From contig NZ_CP154799.1 of NCBI RefSeq assembly GCF_050920705.1, positions 186,001-250,000 on the forward strand: a DNA stretch of 64,000 nucleotides. The letters are read 5' to 3'. The stretch comes from Regnicoccus_A sp014224355. GTDB taxonomy: Bacteria > Cyanobacteriota > Cyanobacteriia > PCC-6307 > Cyanobiaceae. This document shows positions 46,161-54,643 of this stretch, piece after piece. The position numbers and the translations under genes are program-made. Under the pieces are notes generated by a model. The model made no database searches. It was not told the origin of the DNA and saw only the letters and a program-made list of their open reading frames with translations. Position 1 is the first letter of the stretch; the number at the start of each line of letters is the position of its first letter.

Positions 46161-46172
46161 GTGATCCATCAC
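46161..46172. repeat. Inverted repeat GTGATCCATCAC upstream of amt
   Basis: GTGAT-CC-ATCAC is a perfect 5+5 palindrome 33 bases before the amt start. It resembles a Crp-like half-site pair but with a 4-base rather than 6-base centre between GTGA and TCAC, so the binding protein is unknown; it may be an operator in the leader. Confidence 0.4.
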
Positions 46173-46204
46173 TTTCCGCAAAATTCTGTGCGACGTTCCG
46201 CTCC

Positions 46205-47662
46205 ATGACAGTTGCTCCTCACGCCCCTGGGCGACGCCGGCCGCGGCGTCTCCAGGAGGCGAGTTTGCTTGAGGCTCCCGAACTGCTGCTCCGCAGCATC
46301 CGTGGGCTCTCCAATCCCCGCACGCTCACCTGGCTGGCCTGTGTGCCCCTGGCCCTATTCGGCCTTGGCGTATTCACGCTCTCAGCCAGGGCCGCCGAGC
46401 TGCCTGACCTGACACCAGCCTTTCTGATCAACAACCTTTTCATCTTCATCGCAGCGATCCTCGTCGTTTTCATGAACGCGGGCTTCGCCATGGTGGAATC
46501 AGGAATGTGTCGCCAGAAGAATGCCGTCAACATCCTTCTCAAGAACCTGATTGTTTTTGCGCTTGCCGCAACGGCTTACTGGTTCGTCGGGTATTCCATC
46601 ATGTATGGCGATGCCGTTGTTGATGGCTGGCTGTTCTTCAAGGGCCTCTTCTTCGACCCAGCGGTAACCCCGGACATGGTCACGGAAGCCTCACTTGTTC
46701 CGACTGTCGATTTCTTCTTCCAGGTCGCCTTCGCCGCCACCGCCGCAACGATCGTTTCCGGTCTTGTTGCTGAGCGGATCAAGTTCGGTGAGTTCGTGGT
46801 GTTCTCCCTGGTGCTGGTGGGCTTCCTCTATCCCATCTCCGGATCCTGGCAGTGGAATGGAGGCTGGCTCTCCACCCTCGGTGGTGAGAACGGCGGCTTC
46901 ATTGACTTTGCCGGCTCCTCGATCGTTCACTCCTTCGGTGCCTGGGCCGGCCTGGTCGGCGCCATTCTTCTCGGCCCCCGGATCGGGAAATTCGTCGGTG
47001 GCAAGACCCAGGCCCTGCCTGGCCACAGCATGGCCCTGGCCACCCTCGGCTGCCTGATTCTGTGGATCGGCTGGTATGGCTTCAACCCCGGTTCGGTGTT
47101 GGCGATGGACGAGACCGTTCCCTACGTGGCTGTCACCACCACCCTCGGTGCAGCCGGTGGTGCCATCTCAGGGACTCTGGTTTCCCAGATCCGCGGCAGC
47201 AAGCCTGATCTCACCATGACCATCAACGGCATCCTTGCCGGTCTGGTGAGCGTCACCGCCGGTTGTGATGGCTTCTCCATGGCGGGTTCCTGGGTCGCCG
47301 GCTTCATCGGTGGTGGTCTGGTGGTCTTCTCCGTGGCGATTCTCGATTCGATGAACATCGATGATCCTGTAGGCGCCTTTTCGGTACACGGCACCTGTGG
47401 CATGTGGGGAACCCTGGCCGTTGGCCTGTTCAACCAGGACAAAGGTCTGTTCTATGGCCATGGCTTAGGCCAGTTTGGCTACCAGATCGTTGGGGTTCTG
47501 GCTTACGGCATCTTTGCTGCCGTGTCATCGCTGATCCTCTGGTCGATCATCGGTTCCCTCTTCGGGGGCATCCGTGTCAGCGAGCAGGAAGAGATCGAAG
47601 GTCTCGACATCTCCGAGCACGGCATGGAGGCCTACCCCGACTTCGCCTCCACGGCAAACTGA
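46205..47662 (+). CDS. amt: Ammonium transporter
   Basis: Amt-family channel in the plasma membrane, 485 residues, eleven helices. An N-terminal basic leader of ~35 residues and a first hydrophobic segment (LTWLACVPLALFGLGVFTLS) precede VVFMNAGFAMVESGMCRQKNAVNILLKN. The twin pore His are in GSSIVHSFGAWAGLVGA and FSVHGTCGMWGTLAVGLF. The C-terminus ends GIRVSEQEEIEGLDISEHG, the cytoplasmic tail that touches PII proteins in the family. Codon use is visibly more A/T-tolerant (many TTC/GTT/ATT) than in neighbours, consistent with high expression. A strong terminator follows; an NtcA-like site lies upstream. Confidence 0.96.
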   Translation: MTVAPHAPGRRRPRRLQEASLLEAPELLLRSIRGLSNPRTLTWLACVPLALFGLGVFTLSARAAELPDLTPAFLINNLFIFIAAILVVFMNAGFAMVESGMCRQKNAVNILLKNLIVFALAATAYWFVGYSIMYGDAVVDGWLFFKGLFFDPAVTPDMVTEASLVPTVDFFFQVAFAATAATIVSGLVAERIKFGEFVVFSLVLVGFLYPISGSWQWNGGWLSTLGGENGGFIDFAGSSIVHSFGAWAGLVGAILLGPRIGKFVGGKTQALPGHSMALATLGCLILWIGWYGFNPGSVLAMDETVPYVAVTTTLGAAGGAISGTLVSQIRGSKPDLTMTINGILAGLVSVTAGCDGFSMAGSWVAGFIGGGLVVFSVAILDSMNIDDPVGAFSVHGTCGMWGTLAVGLFNQDKGLFYGHGLGQFGYQIVGVLAYGIFAAVSSLILWSIIGSLFGGIRVSEQEEIEGLDISEHGMEAYPDFASTAN

Positions 47663-47702
47663 CCCCTCAGCTCTTTCAATTCCGACCCCACGGTCACCTC
47701 TG

Positions 47703-47729
47703 GCCCCGGTTTCGACCGGGGCTTTTTTT
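47703..47729 (+). terminator. Rho-independent terminator of amt
   Basis: GCCCCGGT (47703-47710), loop TTCG, ACCGGGGC (47715-47722) and a run of seven T form a textbook intrinsic terminator 41 bases after the amt stop, with the extra-stable UUCG-type tetraloop. Confidence 0.95.
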
Positions 47730-47787
47730 CGCCCGTCGATGGGCACCAGCCCATAGAGTCGGCACCTGCCTGCCCTGCGGCGACGCC

Positions 47788-48984
47788 ATGGATACCCGCG
47801 CCTTCAAACGCTCGCTGCACCACTCCGAGCGCTACAACCGCCGCGGCTTCGGCCTCGGCGAGCAGGTGGCGGTCAGCCTGGAGCAGGCCTACCAGAGCGA
47901 ACTGATCGCCACGATCCGGGAGAATGGATACGAGCTGCGGCATGGCCGCCTGACCGTTCGTCTCGCTGAGGCCTTCGGGTTCTGCTGGGGGGTGGAGCGG
48001 GCCGTGGCCATGGCCTACGAAACCCGACGTCACTACCCCAGTGAGCGGATCTGGATCACCAACGAAATCATCCACAACCCCTCGGTGAACGCCCACCTGC
48101 GCGACATGAATGTGCGCTTCATCCGTGTTGAGGAGGGAGTGAAGGACTTTTCCGAGGTGGGGACCGGTGACGTGGTGATCCTGCCGGCCTTCGGCGCCAC
48201 TGTGCAGGAGATGCAGCTGCTGAACGAGCGGGGCTGCCACATCGTCGACACCACCTGCCCCTGGGTGTCGAAGGTGTGGAACACCGTGGAGAAGCACAAG
48301 AAGCACGCCTTCAGCTCGATCATCCACGGGAAGGTGAAGCACGAGGAAACCCTCGCCACCAGCTCCTTCGCCGGCACTTACCTGGTGGTTCTGGATCTGG
48401 CCGAGGCCCAGATGGTCTGCGACTACATCCTGGGCAAGGGTGATCGCCAGGCCTTCATGTCTCATTTCGCCAAAGCCTCCTCGCCCGGCTTCGATCCCGA
48501 CCTCGACCTGGTTCGTGTCGGGGTGGCGAACCAGACCACGATGCTCAAGAGCGAAACCGAGGAAATCGGCCGGTTGTTCGAGCGCACCATGCTGCAGCGC
48601 TACGGCCCTGCCGAGCTCAACGACCACTTCCTGGCCTTCAACACCATCTGCGACGCCACCCAGGAGCGGCAGGACGCCATGTTCTCCCTGGTGGATGAAC
48701 CGCTCGATCTGATGGTGGTCATCGGCGGCTACAACTCTTCGAACACCACACACCTGCAGGAGATCGCCATCAGCCGCGGCATCCGCTCCTTCCACATCGA
48801 CACCCCCGAGCGAATCGGGCCGGGCAACCGCATCGAGCACATGCCCCTGGGGGGCGATCTGGAGCTGGTGGCGCCCTTCCTGCCGGAAGGTCCCCTGCGG
48901 GTGGGTATCACCTCCGGCGCCTCCACGCCTGACCGGGTGGTGGAGGACGTGATCCGCCACCTGATGGAACTCTGCGGCAGCTGA
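47788..48984 (+). CDS. ispH: 4-hydroxy-3-methylbut-2-enyl diphosphate reductase IspH
   Basis: Iron-sulfur enzyme of the last MEP-pathway step, giving IPP and DMAPP for carotenoids, chlorophyll and quinones; 398 residues, the long cyanobacterial/plant form. Cluster Cys lie in AEAFGFCWGVERAV (about 70-83), VDTTCPWVSKVW and FNTICDATQERQDAM; VVIGGYNSSNTTHLQEIA is the substrate-binding Ser/Asn stretch and ITSGASTPD the last motif. ATG 47788 fits the family N-terminus (AFKRSLHHSERYNRRGFG). It follows the amt terminator, so has its own promoter. Confidence 0.97.
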   Translation: MDTRAFKRSLHHSERYNRRGFGLGEQVAVSLEQAYQSELIATIRENGYELRHGRLTVRLAEAFGFCWGVERAVAMAYETRRHYPSERIWITNEIIHNPSVNAHLRDMNVRFIRVEEGVKDFSEVGTGDVVILPAFGATVQEMQLLNERGCHIVDTTCPWVSKVWNTVEKHKKHAFSSIIHGKVKHEETLATSSFAGTYLVVLDLAEAQMVCDYILGKGDRQAFMSHFAKASSPGFDPDLDLVRVGVANQTTMLKSETEEIGRLFERTMLQRYGPAELNDHFLAFNTICDATQERQDAMFSLVDEPLDLMVVIGGYNSSNTTHLQEIAISRGIRSFHIDTPERIGPGNRIEHMPLGGDLELVAPFLPEGPLRVGITSGASTPDRVVEDVIRHLMELCGS

Positions 48985-49121
48985 GCGCCGAGAAGCCCTG
49001 ATCCTTCAGCACCGTTGCTGTCACAAGCGCTGCGATCGCCCGCTCAGCCCGCAGTTACATTGGTTCATCGGCTCCCGCAACCACGGGGTTCCCGCTCGGG
49101 CATCGAGGAGATCGAACAGTT

Positions 49122-49828
49122 TTGAGCACCGCCCTGTCCCGCGACGCCTCGACAGCTGTGGCCCCTGCCCATGATCCCGAGTCTGACCAGGGCTCCCCTG
49201 CCGCAGGCATGCCCCTGCGGCACAGCGATGATCTCCGGGTTAACCGCTACAGCAGCCGCTTCGCCGATGTGATGGAGATGCGGGCGCCGTCCCGCACCGT
49301 GGCCGATTACCTGGATCACCACGACGGTTGGTTCCGACGCTGTGCGGCGCCGATGACGGTGCAACCGCTCGGCCCCAATGGCTACGCCCTGACCCTGGGG
49401 CGCTTCGGCAATTTCGGTTTCGAGGTGGAGCCCACCATCGGCCTGGAGCTCCTGCCCCAGAGCGAAGGGGTCTACCGGATCGTCACAGCGGCGCTGAATG
49501 ATCCCGACACCAACCTGCAGGAGATCTACGACGTCGAATTCAATGCCGCCCTGCAGCTCGAGGAGGCCCCTGCGGAGGCGGATCCTGACCTTGACGGCGC
49601 CGCTGAGGGCTCTCTCACCCAGGTGCGCTGGGAACTCGACCTCTGTGTCTGGATCCGGCTGCCGGCGGTGATCGGTCTGCTTCCCGACAAGCTGGTGCAA
49701 TCCAGCGGCGACCATCTGCTGCGCCAGATCGTGCGACAGATCTCACGCAAGCTCACCTGGAAGGTCCAGGAAGACTTTCACGCCACCCACGAGCTGACCT
49801 GCCCGCCGCGCAGGCGGGCGCCCTTTGA
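49122..49828 (+). CDS. DUF1997-family protein (3' end uncertain)
   Basis: Cyanobacterial/plastid DUF1997 protein: VNRYSSRFADVMEMRAPSRTVADYLDHHDGWFRRCAAPM (split, about 41-80), LGRFGNFGFEVEPTIGLEL, RIVTAALNDP and LLRQIVRQISRKLTWKVQEDFHATH. Function unknown. As written the frame does not stop after this domain but continues to 50513, straight through the opposite-strand DUF4079 gene into purH. A single missing base near CGCCCTTTG (49820-49826) would give a natural stop TGA at 49826-49828 and a 235-residue protein, which is why that end is listed. The start is TTG 49122; ATG 49209 is a possible alternative. Confidence 0.65.
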
Positions 49829-49862
49829 GGACCGCCTGAGCGATCCTCAGCCGCACCAGGCC

Positions 49863-50321
49863 TCAGCGGTTGGTCCAGATCTTGTTGAGGATCTGCATTC
49901 CGGTGACCGCCTGCCAGAGGAAGAGGGTCATCAGGGTCATGTTCAGGCCCACGTGCGCCTTGCGGGCGATCAGGTTGCCCTTGAGCATCAGCGGAGAGAG
50001 GGAAGCAGCCAAGGCGATCAGGCTGACCATGGCGATGCCCACCAGCAGATGCGGGCTCACGAACAACTTGTCGTTGTTGATGTAGGTGACGGCCATGCCG
50101 CCGAAGCTGCCCAGCACCATCACCGCCAGCACGATCGAGCCGATCTGAAAGTGGCGCTGAGCGAATTTGCCTTTGATCAGCTCCTTGCGCTGCTCCGGAT
50201 CGGCGGTGCGGGTCTTCTTGGCCTTGATGCCCAGGAACAGGGCATAGCCGGAGAGAGCCAGCAACACCCACATCAGCAGTGGGTGCAGGAAATTGAGGTT
50301 GAAGGCGAGGGCGTCGGGCAT
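49863..50321 (-). CDS. DUF4079-family membrane protein
   Basis: A 152-residue protein with four hydrophobic segments (FLHPLLMWVLLALSGYALFLG, QIGSIVLAVMVLGSFGGMAVT, LLVGIAMVSLIALAASLSPLM and VGLNMTLMTLFLWQAVTGMQIL) and conserved His at HPLLMW, QRHFQ, SPHLLVG and KAHVGLN. The His pattern resembles cytochrome-b561-type helices, so haem binding is conceivable; the family (DUF4079) is uncharacterised. ATG 50321 (MPDALAFNLNF) was preferred to a GTG two codons earlier. purH lies 79 bases further upstream on the same strand. Confidence 0.8.
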   Translation of the reverse strand: MPDALAFNLNFLHPLLMWVLLALSGYALFLGIKAKKTRTADPEQRKELIKGKFAQRHFQIGSIVLAVMVLGSFGGMAVTYINNDKLFVSPHLLVGIAMVSLIALAASLSPLMLKGNLIARKAHVGLNMTLMTLFLWQAVTGMQILNKIWTNR

Positions 50322-50400
50322 GGTCACGGGGTGAGGCCGTTGGCAGCGAAACTACTGCTCGAACCCCTCCCCGCGCCGTTCAGCACAGCCAAGCGTCGGC

Positions 50401-51954
50401 TCAGTGCAGGAAGTGTCGGCGGCCGGTGCAGACCATGGCCAGGTCGAGCTGATCACAGGCCTGGATCGACTCCCCATCCCGCAGGCTGCCGCCCGGCTGG
50501 ATCACGGCGGTGATGCCATGGGCCGCCGCCAGGCGCACGGTGTCGCCGAAGGGGAAGAAGCCATCACTGGCGAGCACCGCCCCCCGGCTGCCCTCGCCGG
50601 CCGCCTCGAGGGCCAGCCGGGCGGAGCCCACCCGGTTCATCTGACCGGCACCGATCCCCAGGCTGACCCCGCCCCGGGCGACCACGATCGCATTGGAGCG
50701 GACATGGCGCACCAGACGCCAGGCGAAGCGCAGATCATCGAGCTCAGCCGGGCTGGGCGCCCGCTGGGTGACGATCTGCCAGTCGGCTTCGCTGGCCGGA
50801 CAATCGTCGAGGTCCTGGTCCAGCAGGCCACCCAGCACGGTCCGTAACTGGCGGCGGGGTGCCCGCTCGGCGGCCTCAGGCGCCAGCTCCAGCAGCCTCA
50901 GGTTGGTCTTGGCTCCCAGACGGGCCAGGGCCTCCTCGCTGTAACCAGGCGCCACGACACACTCCAGAAACAGACTGGTGAGCTGCTCGGCGCTGGGGCC
51001 ATCCACCCCTGTATTGAGGGCCACGATCCCGCCGAAGGCCGAGACGGAATCCGCCGCCAGGGCCCGCTGCAGAGCCTCGGTGGCGCTACTGCCCACGGCC
51101 ACCCCGCAGGGGTTGGTGTGCTTGACCACCACAGCTGCTGGTGGGACATCGGCGCCATAGCCGAACTCCCGGACGGTGGCCAGGGCGGCATCGAGATCGA
51201 GCAGGTTGTTGAAGCTGAGCTCCTTGCCCTGCAGCTGCCGGGCCCCGCCCCAGCCCGCTCCGGGTTCGCTGTACCAGGCGGCCTGCTGGTGGGGGTTCTC
51301 GCCATAGCGCAGGGACTGGCGCAAGGGCAACTCCAGCCTCAGTGGTGCCGCCTGCCCCGCCGCGGAGGGCTCCAGTCGCTCCTCCAGCCAGGCACTGATG
51401 GCACTGTCGTAGCCGGCGGTGTGGCGGAACGCCTCCAGGGCGAGCTGGCGGCGCAGGCCGGCATCGACCCGATCGGCCGCCAGGGCCGCGAGGAAGTCGC
51501 CGTACTGGCTGGGATCGGTGAGCACCGCCACATCGGCGTGGTTCTTGGCGGCGGCCCGCACCATGGCCGGACCACCGATGTCGATCGTCTCCACCGCCTT
51601 GTCCCAGGTGACGGAGGGATCAGCCACCGTTTCGCGAAAGGGATAGAGGTTCACCACCACCACATCGATGGGGGTGATCGCCTGGGCCTCAAGATCGGCC
51701 CTGTGGGCCGGATCCTCCCGGCGGGCGAGGATGCCGCCGTGGATGCGTGGATGCAGGGTCTTGACCCTGCCGCCGAGCATCTCGGGCGCTCCGGTGTGGT
51801 CGGCCACACGGGTCACGGGCAGGCCGGCGGCAGCCAGGGCGGCGGCAGTGCCACCACTGGATAGGAGGCTGTAGCCATGCCGGTGGTGCAGGGCCGTGGC
51901 GAGTTCCACCACGCCCTGCTTGTCCGACACGCTCAGCAGGGCAGTGGGGGCCAT
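50401..51954 (-). CDS. purH: Bifunctional purine biosynthesis protein PurH
   Basis: AICAR transformylase plus IMP cyclohydrolase, the last two steps to IMP; 517 residues. The N-terminal MGS-like cyclohydrolase domain has LLSVSDKQGVVELA, SSGGTAAAL, GGRVKTLHPRIHGGIL and VVNLYPF (about 1-190). The C-terminal transformylase has LRYGENPHQQAA, VVKHTNPCGVAVG (catalytic Lys-His) and SDGFFPFGDTVRLAAAHGITAVIQPGGS. ATG 51954. Divergent from the esterase gene, with 128 bases between. Confidence 0.97.
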   Translation of the reverse strand: MAPTALLSVSDKQGVVELATALHHRHGYSLLSSGGTAAALAAAGLPVTRVADHTGAPEMLGGRVKTLHPRIHGGILARREDPAHRADLEAQAITPIDVVVVNLYPFRETVADPSVTWDKAVETIDIGGPAMVRAAAKNHADVAVLTDPSQYGDFLAALAADRVDAGLRRQLALEAFRHTAGYDSAISAWLEERLEPSAAGQAAPLRLELPLRQSLRYGENPHQQAAWYSEPGAGWGGARQLQGKELSFNNLLDLDAALATVREFGYGADVPPAAVVVKHTNPCGVAVGSSATEALQRALAADSVSAFGGIVALNTGVDGPSAEQLTSLFLECVVAPGYSEEALARLGAKTNLRLLELAPEAAERAPRRQLRTVLGGLLDQDLDDCPASEADWQIVTQRAPSPAELDDLRFAWRLVRHVRSNAIVVARGGVSLGIGAGQMNRVGSARLALEAAGEGSRGAVLASDGFFPFGDTVRLAAAHGITAVIQPGGSLRDGESIQACDQLDLAMVCTGRRHFLH

Positions 51955-52082
51955 GGGGTGTCGTGAGAGCGTGCTGGCCACAACTTACGCAGCGGCCTCA
52001 CCCCAACGGCCCCGGGCACCCAGCACCATGTCCCCAGCTCCGGCCCTGCCGCCGGAACCCCCCTGAACCAGGACCCAGCTCC

Positions 52083-52688
52083 ATGACGGACGACCTTCTG
52101 ATCCGCGGACCCGCCGACGCCGAGCAGCGGCTGGTGTTGCTGCATGGCTGGGGCGCCGATGCCGATGACCTGCTCGATCTGGGGGAGGAACTGGCCGGCC
52201 GTCGCACGGGTGTGGTGAGCCTGCGCGCCCCCGAACCCCATCCCTGTGGAGTGGGTCGCCAGTGGTACGACCTGCAGCAGCCCGAGTGGCCAGGACTGGC
52301 AGGGGCACGGCAGCTGCTGAAGCTGCGGCTCGAGGCCCTGGCGGAGAGCCTGCCCCTGGAGCGGACCGTTGTGCTCGGCTTCTCCCAGGGAGCTGCCATG
52401 GCCCTGGATGTGGCCAGCGACCTGCCTGTGGCAGGCGTGATCTGCTGCAGCGGCTATCCCCATCCCGGCTGGAACCCGCGCGCTCCCTTGCCTCCGATCC
52501 TGCTCACCCATGGCCGCGCGGACCCAGTGGTGCCCTATGCCGCCAGCGAGGAGCTGCAGCGCCTCTGGCGGAACGCAGGTGGGGACAGCCAGCTGCTGGG
52601 ATTTCCAGGGGAGCACACCATCGACACGGCCCTGTTTCCCGCCCTGCGCAGCTTCATGGAGCAGCACTGGCCAACACCCTCAAGATGA
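52083..52688 (+). CDS. Alpha/beta-hydrolase, phospholipase/carboxylesterase family
   Basis: A 201-residue esterase of the short carboxylesterase/acyl-protein-thioesterase type. LVLLHGWGADADDLLDLG holds the oxyanion loop, the nucleophile Ser is in VLGFSQGAAMALD (about 103-115), the acid Asp in LLTHGRADPVVPY and the His in FPGEHTID. Natural substrate unknown. ATG 52083. A shared hairpin terminator separates it from the converging DUF3155 gene. Confidence 0.85.
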   Translation: MTDDLLIRGPADAEQRLVLLHGWGADADDLLDLGEELAGRRTGVVSLRAPEPHPCGVGRQWYDLQQPEWPGLAGARQLLKLRLEALAESLPLERTVVLGFSQGAAMALDVASDLPVAGVICCSGYPHPGWNPRAPLPPILLTHGRADPVVPYAASEELQRLWRNAGGDSQLLGFPGEHTIDTALFPALRSFMEQHWPTPSR

Positions 52689-52691
52689 ACA

Positions 52692-52724
52692 AACCCCCGT
52701 CGAATCCCAGGATCCGCGGGGGTT
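52692..52724. terminator. Hairpin between converging esterase and DUF3155 genes
   Basis: AACCCCCG (52692-52699) pairs with CGGGGGTT (52717-52724), an 8-bp stem over a 17-base loop that itself contains a small ATCC-GGAT-like fold. It starts 3 bases after the esterase stop; on the minus strand it is followed by TTGTT. Likely a bidirectional terminator. Confidence 0.6.
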
Positions 52725-52752
52725 GATCGGGTCCGTCCGGGGAGCGGAAGGC

Positions 52753-53124
52753 TCAGACGAAGGCGTACTCGTACTCTTCCATCTCCTCCCAGTCGTCGGA
52801 GCCGTTGGCTTCGAGGCCGGCGAAGAGACTGTCTTCACCGATCTGATCGACGATCAGGCGGAGGGAGGGAAAGAGAAAGTGGTTCTCCTCGGCGTACTGG
52901 GCGCTGAACAGGCCCTTCTCACCCCAGAAGAAGCGATCGGTGGTGTGCTCGTTGCGGCGGACGTTGAGCAGGGCGGGCGCCTCAAGGCCGGTTTCGGCGA
53001 TGTAGCGGCGAGCCGCGGTGACCGGCTTGTGCTGTCCGGTTTCAAGGTGATGGGTGGGCACGTGGGCGAGCACGCGCTGACCGGCGAGACGACGGCGACT
53101 GATCCGCTTGCGCTTCTTGGACAT
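52753..53124 (-). CDS. DUF3155-family protein
   Basis: A 123-residue cyanobacterial protein starting with a very basic stretch (MSKKRKRISRRRLAGQRVL) and ending very acidic (DDWEEMEEYEYAFV). The middle has HHLETGQHKPVTAARRYIAE and VRRNEHTTDRFFWGEKGLFSAQYAEENHFLFPSL (split). This fits DUF3155, function unknown. The basic N-terminus could contact nucleic acid (inference). A 403-base gap lies upstream. Confidence 0.78.
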   Translation of the reverse strand: MSKKRKRISRRRLAGQRVLAHVPTHHLETGQHKPVTAARRYIAETGLEAPALLNVRRNEHTTDRFFWGEKGLFSAQYAEENHFLFPSLRLIVDQIGEDSLFAGLEANGSDDWEEMEEYEYAFV

Positions 53125-53527
53125 GAAACAACTCCCGAGGGGGAGATGGAGAGGGATGGGAAGGATGGGCAGGTCTCGGTGGACGAGACAAACCGACTGA
53201 GCGCTTCAGAGGGAAGCGCAGGCACGTCCAGACATCTGGCTACCGGGAGCGGAAGTCCTGGAGCTGCTGCGGCCAGCTGCACCAAGAATCGCCAGACAGG
53301 AAGCAGCCCGGAGGCACCTCAGGGGGGCCTCCGAACAGAGGAGGAACGGGTCTCCCTCTGCTGTAGCCTCGTTTGCAGGAAAGTGCAACCGACGCGACCG
53401 CCCATCCTCCTGGTGGTCCGCTCGCGGACCGCGAAGTAGTGGTCGATACGTAAATCTTAAGGCTAATTCTCGGATTTCAACCGCAGTTCCCGGAACTTTT
53501 TTCGCAGCCTCCCCCGGCCCGTCCCCG
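53125..53527. other. 403-base intergenic region between DUF3155 and the Hik2-like kinase
   Basis: The longest gene-free stretch in the window, holding the divergent promoters of both genes. I see a GGAGGC/GCCTCC hairpin (53312-53334 area, arms around ACCTCAGGGGG), the palindrome GGTCCGC-TC-GCGGACC (53415-53430), and an A/T-richer segment TACGTAAATCTTAAGGCTAA (53448-53467) that probably contains the kinase promoter. Reading frames crossing it look like shadows. A small RNA is possible but no known family motif was recognised. Confidence 0.5.
53415..53430. repeat. Palindrome GGTCCGC-TC-GCGGACC
   Basis: A perfect 7+7 inverted repeat with a 2-base centre, about 100 bases upstream of the Hik2-like kinase. 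The tiny centre suits a DNA-binding dimer better than an RNA hairpin; which regulator might use it is unknown. Confidence 0.45.
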
Positions 53528-54643
53528 ATGCAGGTGTCGCCGCGTTTTCTGACCCTGCTGCAGTTGCAGCTTGAGCAGTTTTCTGACCGCAGCGACGTCC
53601 GCAGCCTGGTGGTGTACCTGGCGATTCCACGCGACGACGGCAAACCAGCCCTCGTGCCCATGGGCCACTGGCCTCAACAACGCAGGGTCCTGCCGGCCGT
53701 CGATGAGGACCGAAGCCTCCTGCTTCCCAGCGAGCAGCGCCGCTGGCTCCCCCTCCGCCATCAGAGCAGCCTGCTGGGCGCCCTGAGGGTCGAGCTGGCG
53801 GGGACCACCTGGCCACCCAGCCTGCATCCACGCCTCCAGGCCGTGGCCCAGGGCCTCACGGAGGCGCTGCTCCTGGATCTGGAGCACCAGCAGCTGGCCC
53901 AGCAGCTGGAGCGGCAACAGCAGCAGTTGCGCCTGTTGGTGCACCAGATGCGCAACCCACTGGCCGCATTGCGCACCTTCGCCCAGCTGCTCAAACGACG
54001 GCTGGAGGGAGATCCTGAGAAGAGCGCCCTGGTCGACAACCTGCTGGTGGAGGGGCAACAGCTCCACCGCTACATCGAAGCGATCGACGGGCTCACGGAT
54101 TCCGCCGCGATCCAACCGGGGCTGTTGGCGGCAGGCCCCCTGCTGCTGCCGCCGTCCCTGAGAACAGACGACGCCACGCCGTTGGGAGAACGGGTGGAAC
54201 CGCTGCTCCAGCGAGCCGCCGCCACAGCTGCCCTGCAGGGGCGCCCCTGGCTGGGCCCACAATCCCTGCCCGGCTGGCGGGGCGACAGCGCCGCGGTAGC
54301 CGAAATTCTGGCCAACCTGCTGGAGAATGCCTTCCGCTACAGCCCCGAGGGCAGCAGCGTGGGCCTGCACAGCACACTGGCCCCGAACGGCCGCCCCCGT
54401 CTCACGGTCTGGGACGACGGCGTGGCGATCGCCCCAGAAGAACGGGAGGCCATCTTCGCGCGGGGCATCCGGGGGGAGCGGGGCAAGGCCCTGCCCGGAA
54501 GTGGCCTGGGTCTGGCCCTGGCCAGAGATCTGGCCCGCAGCCTCGGCGGCGAGCTCAGCCTGCTCTGCCCCCCGAGCCTCGTCGCCAGCGACCTGCCCGA
54601 CTCCGGGAACGCCTTCCTGCTCGAGCTTCCCCCCAGCGCTTAG
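53528..54643 (+). CDS. Sensor histidine kinase, Hik2/CSK-like
   Basis: A 371-residue soluble kinase with no membrane helix: an N-terminal GAF-like sensor (about 10-125), dimerisation helix with LRLLVHQMRNPLAALRTFAQLLKRRL (phospho-acceptor His in VHQMRNP, about residue 140) and an ATPase domain with ILANLLENAFRYSPEG, VWDDGVAI and GSGLGLALARDLARSLGG. The HQMRNPLAALRTF box is typical of Hik2 and the plastid chloroplast sensor kinase, which respond to plastoquinone redox or salt. The sensor's conserved Cys used for an iron-sulfur cluster in CSK/Hik2 is not evident here, so the signal is uncertain. No response regulator is adjacent. Converges on cobS with 4 bases overlap. Confidence 0.75.
   Translation: MQVSPRFLTLLQLQLEQFSDRSDVRSLVVYLAIPRDDGKPALVPMGHWPQQRRVLPAVDEDRSLLLPSEQRRWLPLRHQSSLLGALRVELAGTTWPPSLHPRLQAVAQGLTEALLLDLEHQQLAQQLERQQQQLRLLVHQMRNPLAALRTFAQLLKRRLEGDPEKSALVDNLLVEGQQLHRYIEAIDGLTDSAAIQPGLLAAGPLLLPPSLRTDDATPLGERVEPLLQRAAATAALQGRPWLGPQSLPGWRGDSAAVAEILANLLENAFRYSPEGSSVGLHSTLAPNGRPRLTVWDDGVAIAPEEREAIFARGIRGERGKALPGSGLGLALARDLARSLGGELSLLCPPSLVASDLPDSGNAFLLELPPSA

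Noticed and set aside
53206..53661. 151-codon minus-strand frame across the DUF3155/kinase gap
   Set aside because: Overlaps the start of the kinase gene, has Arg/Ser-rich low-complexity sequence and no sensible ribosome site.
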